Source: Sympetrum striolatum
Taxonomy: Eukaryota; Arthropoda; Insecta; Odonata; Libellulidae
Assembly (NCBI GenBank): GCA_947579665.1
Contig: OX388348.1
Location: 3,410,001-3,474,000 of the forward strand
Length of the DNA stretch: 64,000 bases
Direction: 5' to 3'
The notes beneath the pieces are model-generated. The model was given only the letters and a program-made list of their open reading frames with translations. It was not told the DNA's origin and did not search any database. The position numbers and the translations under genes are program-made. Shown piece by piece: positions 23,814-33,742 of the stretch (its first letter is position 1; every line of letters starts with the position of its first letter).

Positions 23814-24632
23814 TATTCTTTTGGATAAAGATATGTCCTTTGGGACGAAAACTGTCACTAAAGCCTCAATATGCTTCTCATATGCTTCTGTATGGGGCAG
23901 AGATGCCTCATTCGGTGCCAGAATAGGAGGCAAATTAATTTAGAGTTAATTAAATAGAAGTTTTTTGTATATCTTTCCGTTCTCGTCTATTCCTTTACTT
24001 GGTGGCTCGTAGTGATAGCAAAGCAGTGCGGTCACGCACCTATTTATTACATTTAATATCCTATTTGTTATATGATTGGTATTACTATATATTTGAGTAA
24101 ATCCTGGCCCACTTTAAAGTTGATGAGATAAATGTTCTTGAGAGTAAATGAAGGAACATCAATACTGGTTGGAAAGATGATAATCTTTGAATAGTCGAAG
24201 AATTAACAAGAAACCTTTGAATTGTCTGTTTATCTTTTATTTGACAATGAAGTTCTATTCCATTCCATTGGTTTTTTAGATAATTCCTCGAAAATTCGAA
24301 GAATTTCATCCTTCCAACAAGTATCGGTGTTCTTTCGTTCACTATCAAGAACAGCGATCTCATCATCTTTAAGATGGGTCATGCGTTACTCGAAAATATA
24401 ATAATAATATTTATAAAACGTATAAGCAATTAAATGCAATAAACAGGTGCCATGAGGGGAAGGAATAGACGAGGACGGAAGGAGTTACAAAAGGTTTCAT
24501 TTTAATAGAATTCGCCTCCTATTCTGGTCCCATAGGAGTCATCTCTGCCCTGTACAGAGGCATCTAATTGGCATATTGAGGCTAGAGGAACAGTTTTAGT
24601 CGCAAAAGGCATATACTTATCCAAAAATAATT
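23814..24632. repeat. 819-bp structure with ~190-bp inverted arms
   Basis: Left arm 23814-24008 and right arm 24445-24632 are inverted, diverged copies. Matching blocks in order are TTTTGGATAA, GCCTCAATATGC, GGGCAGAGATG, CCAGAATAGGAGGC and TCGTCTATTCCTT. The ~436-bp centre (24009-24444) shows no transposase and only a 93-aa unrecognised minus frame (24085-24366). It could be one long-TIR non-autonomous transposon or two opposite insertions of one repeat. Confidence 0.75.
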
Positions 24633-25574
24633 GTTGAAACAAAAAAAATGTTGAAACTTATGTATAGCTCGATAACTTTAAAAATATTTCCTCAGAAAAA
24701 GAAGAAAATTGGTTCAAGAAATAAATAAAGAGCGGGAAACAAAGGGAGAATTTAGACACTTATGCCAAAGTTACTGCGGGACGAGAAAAGATTTTAAATT
24801 TACTTTCGGATGAAGTGAGAGTTTTTATGAAACTTTAGATCTAATACAAAACGATGCTCTTAAGGAGCACACCAATATCCGTGATCCAATTCCTCCCGGT
24901 GAACGACTAGCAAACCCATGACGACGTGCTTTACCTTCTATTCTTAAGGAATAATTTCTATTAAAGTAAACCTCAGCCTTCTTTCCTTTTGATTACTTTA
25001 AAGTGAGCAGTTTGGCCGTGTAGTTTGATCGAATCGTGGCAGAGTTGTTGTATAGAAACAAAGTAATTTCTTCAGAAACCTTGAAAATTGATTACATAAA
25101 TAAATACTTTGTCTCGAAACTTAGTCTTCGCTGAGAGCAAATCAGCATACAAGGGGTCCCTTCTTCACAAAGCTTGTGAGACATTCCTTAAAGGATAAAA
25201 TGTACTATTTATCTTTTTCTTTATTCTTTTTATCTTTCTCTACAAACGCCAGCCACCATTCCAACTAATCGAAAATCATCAAAAAATAAGTGCAAGAGGA
25301 TAATTTATACTTCGTGCGACTCACAAAATTATCTGGTATGTTATTATTAGGAATGATGTGAAATAATCACAATATGTTCCATATTCCGCTCCAATTTTAT
25401 TCCATAACTCGACTTTTTTACTACTTGTTTTACAACAAGGAATCTCAAGGCTAAAGACCGTAAAATACTACTTAAACACTTATATGGGCTACCTCGTGGT
25501 CGACATTTCTCAACGTTTTCAGATTCCGCACCAGAGTCGCGGGAGAACCGAGAAAAATTCGCTGCAGTCCAGCA
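24633..25574. other. non-coding stretch, nothing recognised
   Basis: AT-rich DNA without ORFs or matched repeats. Confidence 0.5.
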
Positions 25575-25695
25575 TTCCGCCGTGCGGGATTCGCACCGGT
25601 GTGCGCGCTACGGTTTCCCGCCACGCAAACCAAATCCCGCGCGAATTTCGCTCCCGCGTCCCGCTTCGCGTTCCGCGCCGGTGTGTGCAGGTCTT
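25575..25695 (+). repeat. GC-rich interspersed segment, copy B
   Basis: This is the inverted partner of 23126-23245, ending CCGGTGTGTGCAGGTC. It also contains internal GTGCGGGATTCGCACCGGTG, a near-palindrome, near the left edge. High CpG density in an AT-rich neighbourhood marks it as foreign to the local composition. Confidence 0.65.
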
Positions 25696-28123
25696 TAATC
25701 GATTTTAATCATTGTAGGAGGGGTAGGAGGAACAAACACGGAAAACAGACAGATAGGATTTTGTGAAAAGAGAACGATGAGAGAGACCAAAGAGAAAGCA
25801 AAGTTTTGATCTGGCGCTGGTGTTGGTTGGTGCCCTTGGGAAGAGCATTATGGGATAATTCGGAATGAGAGTGAATTTGGCGCTTTTTGAGGTCAAAGAC
25901 ACCTAAGGGGAGGAGAAATCGATGAGGGAGATTGATGTGTCATCGGAAATGGAATGAAAGGGCCGAATTGTTTGCCTCCTTTAAATAAGCGATCTCGATA
26001 GTTCGATTAGGGACTCGGTGTGTGTATCAAACCTTAGAAAAATACAATTTTATTTTGGAGCATTGATATTATTACGTTTATATAATAATTTAGATATTTA
26101 ACTCAACCTGGTTTTTCTGAAAGTCATTAGGAATTGTATTTTTGTTGATGAGATTGCTTTTAAATAGGTATAAGTTTCAGTAAAATTGTGGTTTTTATAA
26201 CTACGGGATGGAAAAATTTCTAACTCCCTTTCCAAAAATATTCTTCTTCCTAAAACAAACAATTCCTTTTTCCCTGTCCTCATACTTCTGTTCTTTTTCT
26301 GTCTTTCCTCTTTTTATTCCTATATGCTGTTTGTATTTTGGTTTGTTGTTCACCTGCTGATGATGCCAGGTCAATCGAAAATCAGGTCGTACGGTTATTT
26401 TTATTATGTGCTATAGTATAAACTAATCTTCATAACTTTATTCCTTCTGTGTCTGTCATAAAATACCACCAGGTCAAGGCCCAAAAAGCCAATATCATAA
26501 GGAAAAATTCATTGTCATTACGTTGTTGCTGTAAATTCATCCGAAAGAACTTTTACTTCTCCGCTAATCTATCTAATGAATTCAGTCTGTTTTGTATTAA
26601 ACCAGCATCATTCAGTAGAAAAGAAAATTGTTCACAAAATGTAATTAATTTAGGTGTCAGTCTCTTATTAGTCATGTAGTTGCTTACTTGATTTTTTTTT
26701 CTTTAAGGAAATCTGTGTTTATCAAACATGAGAACAATACTAGATTATTACGGGAACTGATTTTTTCCTCATTTCTTTTTTTACAACAATACTATAGAAT
26801 CCCTTACAATGATTTCCTCCCTTTCATCATATTTGCCTTCATCTTAATTTGCTTGTTACGTTTCTTCGAATCTCCGCTTGAATATTGTTTGAGATTTAGT
26901 TTTCTTCTTGATGATGAAGTTTGGTGTCGAAATCTTGAGTCTGTCTTTGTATAACAACGAAGCTGAGTAAGATTTCTGTGGAATGAATCGTCTCGTCACC
27001 AACTACCTCGTAGGGAACTATAAATTATTGACTTTATTTATTGCACATAGCAACCAAGAATAATTCTATTTCCATCTGTTAATTAGAAAGATAACATCTT
27101 CTTCTTCTATTAAATTATACATTTACCTAATTTCTAATAGTTTTTCGATGTTGGGGTTTACAAAATGTGGGTTTACATCTTAATTTAGCGTATTGTTAAC
27201 GTCGAGAGATGTATAGTTTTGGACTCATAAACTACTACGGATTCCCATATACTTACAATAAAATTACGTGATCGAAATAATGTGAATCACACATAATGTA
27301 TGGCAATGAGGACTTTTAGGTACTCAATTTTGAGCGGTGTTTAACTCTTGGTAACATTGAACGGTGCTTTCGTTAATTTCTTCATTGAATGATGAGTATC
27401 ACTCAAAATAAATTCTAATATTAACCTTGCATGCAATATATTTTATTATTGTTTGCTCGTTATTCTCAAGTGAAATATTTATTTTTGAGTGTATTCATGA
27501 TTTATTATGACTCTCGCTTCGTTCAAAATAATTACAAATAGATATCGTGGTAAAAATATCGCCAGTCAATGGCTTCCATTATTTCATTCTGGCCGGTAAT
27601 TGTCTCAACATATTTTGGAAGGTCTCTTAATTCATTTTGTGGGATTAATTTGAGCCGCAGTTGACAGTTCTTTTAAGCATTAGCCGCTGTTTGGGAGCTG
27701 CAAATTGGAATTCTTAATTTATTCCGTTCGTTCAAAGGTCATGTGATGCTTTCCTTTATTCGGAATGACAACTCCATAAACGATGATTAATATCTTGCGA
27801 TTAGGGTAATTGCCATACCTTTGCTGTCAGTTGAAATAACTTTCTAGCTGAGTACAAAACGTAACGATTTCATTAATTTTGGGTATTTTTAGATCAAATG
27901 ATCGCGATAGAAAAAATAGCCGATTTTCTAATGAAAGGCCTTGCGGAACACAGGCTGTTTTCGGAATAAAGGCATTTTTCCCTCAAATATGCTATTAATA
28001 TATTAACTATACATCCAACTGGAAAGACATCTGTTTACGACATCTTATCCAAACACAGTAGATCAAAACTCGAGGTTTATATTTTGGTAATACTCTTTGA
28101 TTTGTCGAGCATTCTTTTTTTCT
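25696..28123. other. non-coding stretch with a hammerhead-like motif and a TAAT-rich patch
   Basis: At 26352-26387, CTGATGA (26357-26363) and GAAA (26377-26380) are flanked by ACCTG and CAGGT, which can pair like hammerhead stem I. Stem II between them is weak. The patch 27560-27800 is higher in complexity and contains several TAATT cores, the kind bound by homeodomain proteins. Otherwise there are only T-rich frames. Confidence 0.35.
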
Positions 28124-28388
28124 TTTGCATCATAGAGTAGATGTCAAACTTAAATTAAATTTAGTAAATAGGAGCTTGTCTATTTTACCGAGGGCAAAAT
28201 CTGCTGATACCAAATAGATACATTCCGATTAAAAATGCTGAGCCTAAATCACCAATTTCATTACCGTTGCCTGAAAAGTGACAAAGGGGTTTTCGAACTG
28301 GGAGACTTCTTTAGCCATGCCGTTTTCCCTCAGCATTCTTTGATATGAGATGATATGGTGGTTTGGCATTCCAGCGGATTCCTGTACT
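28124..28388 (+). repeat. ~250-bp interspersed repeat, copy 1
   Basis: Direct homologue of 30583-30830, with shared blocks TTTGCATCAT, TAGTAAATAGG, GCTTGTCTATTTTAC, ATTGCCTGAAAAGTG-like, TTTCCCTCAGC, TTCTTTGATATGAG and TTTGGCATTCC. By eye about three-quarters of positions agree. No TIR, tail or frame was identified, so the class is unknown. Confidence 0.75.
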
Positions 28389-30582
28389 TTTATATTGGAC
28401 CCTATCTACTGAACAAACTGGATATAACCTGCTTTGCACATTACCTTAACTCCTCTAATCTTCCAGTTAATCTAACCATATCATCTTATAAAGTATTTAT
28501 TTCGTGATCCTTCCATCCGGAATTTTAGTATTTATTGATTCTTGTTGATTGAATAGTTTTATCGAGACAACATAAGAACTCATAAATCATAAGAAACATA
28601 TGCCATATCTAATTCTAATGATTTTATCCACGTTATTTGTAAGAATGTTATCGTCACAACCTCCAGCGCAAAAGCTGCATAGGAACAGCTAAGTCCTAAA
28701 TAACTTCAACGGGTGCAGTAAAAGATTTCTTTGTATCTAAGTCTTCGCAGACTATAGACCTTCTGGGAGGTATAAAAGTCCTGTATCACACGTCAGAGAA
28801 TACCCAAGACCTTAACACGTCCACCAATCCTTACTCTATTGGAGCAAATGGAGGTAAATATTGAATGCCCTTGCAATTTCCCATGAAACTAACACCTCTA
28901 CAAATATTTTTTAGCTACTGTGGAAGTACTCGTAAAGTTTTGTCGTTATCTTTATTAACATAATCTATATTTAGCGAGGGTCGGAGGGAATCGGTTTGTC
29001 TTTCACCTAACCTCATATTTGGTTGTGGTAGGAATGAATTAGTATGGTGAGAAAAAGCATTTTGTTTTTCGGAGAAAATTTCCACAGAGTGATTGCAGAG
29101 TAAAAGCAACGCTAAGTGAAAAATATCTCAAAATGGGAGTAGAAAAAAATCGTAAAACGGACTGACCAAGCATTTTTTAAAACCACTGCTGTTTGAAAAC
29201 GTTTTTACTCATACAAATAACCATATACGTTAAAATTATGTTATGTTCAATGTGAGATTAATTCAGAACGTACAAGTTCCACATAATTGGCTTGCAAGTA
29301 ATCAATTCAAGCTTCAAAGTAACTAAGCTTTTTAACATTACATGACCCTCTGTTTGGGAAACCTTCATCTACATTGCACGACCGTTGTTGTAAAACAACG
29401 TATTAGACCTTTAAATGAACGATGGAATAATCAATTTAAGTGAGGCACTAAAAAAGAAAAGGAAGATCCCCGCAATTCCCGAAATATTAAGGAAATGTTT
29501 TGAGACGTGGCCGTATTGATTCAGATCGTATTGGCACCGTCCTTCAAGTCGGTCATTACCAAGTCCCTTTCCCACGGCTGAGTTCATTTCAACGCTCCAC
29601 GGACTCTGAGAGAAGTTTCCGTGCATCCCTCAGAGGGCAATTTCGAGCGAACAAAGAAACACAAACCATATTCTGCACGAAATATGGGCATGAATGTGGA
29701 GGCAGTTCTCAATTACCCTTAACTAGGACCACTAGGAGTGGTGAAATAAACTTTTGGTCAGTTCTCTTAGGAAGGCTAGCTTCCTGAAATTACTGTGTTC
29801 ATGGAATGGGTAGCAACACACTTTAGTACTTAAGGCTAATAATGTGAAAGAATTTGAATGGAGCCGGTGAAATAAAGGATAGAATCAAAGGTATGCATTT
29901 TTTCAAGAAGGATGTGATATTGCATGGGCATTATTTTTATGCTCCCGAAAATTTGCATTTTGAGTTCCACCTCGCTCTAAAACAAGATATTTTGTCTTTA
30001 AATACTACGATGATCATCAAAATATCCTGACAAGAATCAATGCTGTGATTCTTATTATTTTAGATAAGATTCCCAGGATACAATGACTTTCAAAGTGTGG
30101 TTATTGCCTGAAAAATGACGTTTGAAATTTAGGAGCACAGAAGTTCTTGTGCTGAATATTCATGTGTGAATTCTCAGACCTAATATGTAATTCAGAATTA
30201 TTTTTATTGGGTATTTTAAAGGATATACAAGCTGAGAGAAAATGATGTTCTCTCAATCGCATAGACCGAGATATTTTACAAAAAGAATTTAAAACGTGAA
30301 AGAGAAATCAGCGATTGTTTTCTTTAAAATGACAGCTTAGCGTAAGTTTTTTTTTCCACACGATATTTTATTAATATAATTTATCTTTTATCTCACTATT
30401 GAATATTTGATCTTAAGTATGCACGCGAGAAATCAATGGGTTTTTACCGTTTTACAAAATTAAGTGATATATTATGATGATTATTTAATACTACATCACC
30501 ATAACATTTTGAAGAATCAAAAGAAGGAAAAACATCGGAAAGGAATACCCACTGACATACTTACGTAAATATACCATACAGA
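28389..30582. other. non-coding stretch with a GC-richer patch
   Basis: A patch at 29490-29790 is open on the plus strand (95 aa, Arg/Ser/Thr rich) and partly on the minus strand (71 aa). Neither is recognised. The rest is AT-rich. Confidence 0.4.
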
Positions 30583-30830
30583 TTTGCATCATTGAGTTGA
30601 CGCCACGCTTAATTTAAGTCTAGTAAATAGGGGCTTGCCCATTTTACTAAGGGTAGCATCTGCCGGGTCCAAATAAATATTTCCGGAATTAAATTGGTGA
30701 GGCGAAATCACCGATATTAAATTACCATTGCCTGAAAAGTGGCCGAGGGGACTTCCTTATTCATTCAGCTTTCCCTCAGCGTTCTTTGATATGAGTTGCT
30801 GCTTTGGCATTCCGGGGGATTCCCGACTTC
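30583..30830 (+). repeat. ~250-bp interspersed repeat, copy 2
   Basis: Second copy of the 28124-28388 repeat, same orientation, 2.46 kb downstream. It is slightly more GC-rich than copy 1 (for example GCATCTGCCGGGTCC where copy 1 has AAATCTGCTGATACC). Homology stops abruptly after GGGGGATTCC near 30828. Confidence 0.75.
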
Positions 30831-31350
30831 CGAGATGCGATTTGAAGCAGGAGAAAGATCAGACGACGTACTTTGAGAGAGACCCATAAAAATATGGACG
30901 ATTGATGCCTCCAGAGGACGCCTCTTTCACAGTCCTCTTAACCTCTCAACAAATCTAAATTTATTCGCCGTTCTCTGAAGCGAGCCCGCCTTCGACTTCT
31001 CCCGCGCTGGCCTCTTTCCGCTGTCTCTTTCTAAACATCCACTTCCCGTCGATTTATAGGGGACTGAATTATTCAGGGAGTGGTGCACGTTAGGAAAGGG
31101 ATTTTTATTCCCCTGCGCCGAACGGATAGTTCGGTTAAAACGTCTGAACGAAGCCATTGGCAAACCTTCTTCGATCTGAATCGATTCGGAGTGTCACTCA
31201 CAGGACGACGGTCTGCACTCCTCAATCTCTCGGATTCTTAGAGCGAAGATGGAAAATGCACGTCAATTGCTGTTTCTCTAATTGTAAGCTCCCGATGTCA
31301 CCGGGTATGTCGTATCTACTTTCTGTCGTTCACTTCGCTTAAGTCTTCTT
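30831..31350. other. GC-richer patch, unrecognised
   Basis: The minus frame 30927-31163 (78 aa, basic) and plus frame 31157-31342 (61 aa) abut here. Neither resembles a known protein. A candidate conserved non-coding or exonic segment on composition only. Confidence 0.25.
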
Positions 31351-32406
31351 ACCTAAAATTTAGATTCTTATAGTAACACACGAAGCAGATTTTATTTTAA
31401 CTGATAATCATCATTAGATCATTGACTGGATAAATCATCTTTATCATTGCATAATTCATTGAAGAGTTAGAGAAAATGAAGTGTTTGGCATCTGTATCGT
31501 TCTAAACCTTCATCTGGCGGAGAAGCCGTATCGAAAAATAACACAGGGTCGTTGTGTAAGGGAATTTTGGAAATGCCCTGAAGAAAGATATTCTGTTTCT
31601 AACTTGTTAAGACCGTGGTCAATGACCGTCATACCGTATGGTGAACCCCTGTGAATGATAATAAATTGAGAAACGTTTCGTTTATTTTTATATCAGGAGC
31701 TGCTGTGTCTGTGTCAGCACCAAATTTAAAGTGAACTCCATTGGTTTGCTTTCGCGAGATTTTCGGTTTCAGTCATTTTTTCGATTAAATATTCAGTTGA
31801 AGTAACCATTTCAATTGTGTTACCAAATTAAAGCTTTGGCGATACAATATCAAGAACACAAGTCGTCTTTGGTGACTTACGACGGATGAAGAAGTTATCA
31901 TTCTTGAAGACGGAATTGAACTTTTCTTTATCGAAATGAAAGAAGAGTCATATATTGTTACAGTGAATACGATAAAACAATTTTTCTGTGCGAAAGCAAC
32001 CTATTACTCATAGAATATGGTCTTTCACTGACTTCTCTTTGATATGAGCAGTCAATTGAAATGTACTTGGAATGCGAGGGCATTGATTTTCGTCGTAGGT
32101 ACTCATCAAGGGGTGCATCGTCATGAGATCCCATCATCTTGCTCGCCTCATAGAGAATAATTAACAAACCTATCTGGGATGGACCTTTTTCCTTCAATGA
32201 ATTATTAAAGTTTCATTCATGTTTGAGTATAGTGTGAGCTAAAACTCGCTTAAATTACGTATTGAGATGAGTTTACATTAGCAGATGGAACTTGCTATAA
32301 CCCTTTTGTAGTTGTTTAAGGGGTGACGTTTCAAAGATTAACTTGTAACTTTGGCTAGGATCACGCCCCTGAAGCTCCCCTATGCTGTCTGTACAATCGG
32401 CTGACG
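31351..32406. other. non-coding stretch, nothing recognised
   Basis: AT-rich DNA. A 79-aa minus frame (31958-32197) has no recognisable motif. The last ~60 bp include AGCTCCCCTATGCTG just outside the palindrome. Confidence 0.45.
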
Positions 32407-32808
32407 CCCTTAATGTCCGCAGCCACCAGATGGCAGCACTGAAGCTCACCCTTTGAAACCATACTCTCATATGGAGTAAATGGAAAAAACAGCACGATTA
32501 TGATACTTTTTCCCTGTTTTTCTTTGTGGGAGTAGTATATACGAAAGATGGAATTCAGAGTTAGTGATTTATCCATTAATAAGCACTTAAAACAATTGAA
32601 TAAAATGGGCAAATTAGTAAATCCGAAGAATAAGTGCAGGTTGCCTTCAGGGCACACCACAATTAACTTGTGAAAACATTATTCGAAGATTAGCGAAGTG
32701 CAATGTATTCTGCTTGGATACACAGAAAGTAATTGATCCTTAATAAATTACCAACGTTACATCTACTTTCAACTAGGCCTTTTAAAACTAGAATCGCAGG
32801 ATGCACAT

Positions 32809-32914
32809 GGGTGGTCTGAAAAGTTTCCGACATTTCAACATTTCTTGACATGGTTTATGAAAATATTCTGAAGATGTCTGAAGAATCTGGGGTTGGAAAC
32901 TTTTCAGAACACCC
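32809..32914. mobile_element. 106-bp foldback unit nested in left arm
   Basis: The ends are GGGTGGTCTGAAAAGTTTCC and, inverted, GGAAACTTTTCAGAACACCC, giving a 20-bp TIR with one mismatch. The end sequence recalls mariner-type termini but I cannot assign a family firmly. No coding capacity; it looks like a very small MITE. Confidence 0.7.
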
Positions 32915-33154
32915 TCGTATATACATTTCCTGAAAACAAATCGAAGTTCCCATAAATAGTCTCCAGGAAATGAGTAAACGGTCAAATATTGTTGAAACAT
33001 GCATAAATCCAAGAGTATCAACTTTTAATGACTGGCGTGGACTGCATTTTATCTTGGGGTGCATGAAATGTGAAGTTAGGTTATACAATATACGAACATA
33101 AAGGATAGAGTGGTATAAAAAATTTATTGACCAAACATTAAGTTTTAGACAGTT

Positions 33155-33185
33155 TCGCAAATTTCCTTTTCGCAAATTTCCTGGA
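33155..33185. repeat. 15-bp tandem duplication at inner edge of right arm
   Basis: CGCAAATTTCC occurs twice in tandem, 15 bp apart. The second copy overlaps the inner boundary of the right palindrome arm, which suggests a slippage or repair scar at the junction. Confidence 0.7.
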
Positions 33186-33232
33186 GACTATTTCTGGGAA
33201 CTTCGATTTTTTTTCAGGAAATGTATTTACGA

Positions 33233-33338
33233 GGGTGGTCTGAAAAATTTCCAACCCCAGATTCTTCAGACATCTTCAGAACATTTTCATAAACCATGTC
33301 AAGAAATGTTGAAATGTCGGAAACTTTTCAGACCACCC
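33233..33338. mobile_element. 106-bp foldback unit nested in right arm
   Basis: Mirror copy of 32809-32914, with ends GGGTGGTCTGAAAAATTTCC and GGAAACTTTTCAGACCACCC. It has exactly the same length as its partner, consistent with the unit having been inside the sequence before the inverted duplication. Confidence 0.7.
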
Positions 33339-33742
33339 ATGTGCATCCTGCGATTCTAGTTTTAAAAGGCCTAGTTGAAAGTAGATGTAACGTAGGTAAT
33401 TTATTAAGGATCAATTATTTTCTGTGTATCCAAGCAGAATAAATTTTGCTGATCTTCGAATAATGTTTTCACAGCGACGAAGTTAATTGTGGTGTGCCCT
33501 GAAGGCAACCTGCACTTATTCTTCGGATTTACTAATTTGCCCATTTTATTCAATTGTTTTAAGTGCTTATTAATGGATAAATCACTAACTCTGAATTCCA
33601 TCTTTCGTATATACTACTCCCACAAAGAAAAACAGGGAAAAAGTATCATAAAGGTGCTGTGTTTTCCATTTACTCCATATGAGTGTATGGTTTCAAAGGG
33701 CGAGCTTCAGTGCTGCCATCTGGTGGCTGCGGACATTAAGGG

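Larger units (their letters stand above)
32407..33742. repeat. 1.34-kb near-palindrome (long inverted repeat)
   Basis: Arms 32407-32971 (565 bp) and 33176-33742 (567 bp) are inverted copies with only scattered mismatches and one indel region near 32675-32720. The spacer is 204 bp. The outer edges are sharp: CCCTTAATGTCC on the left and GGACATTAAGGG on the right. Both arms encode the same ~90-aa peptide beginning MVCPEGNLHLFFGF, at 32361-32660 minus and 33489-33830 plus. This frame is shared because the arms are copies and has no recognised domain. Each arm also holds a nested 106-bp foldback unit. A transcript through it would form a very long hairpin. It could be a foldback transposon or a recent inverted duplication. 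Confidence 0.9.
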
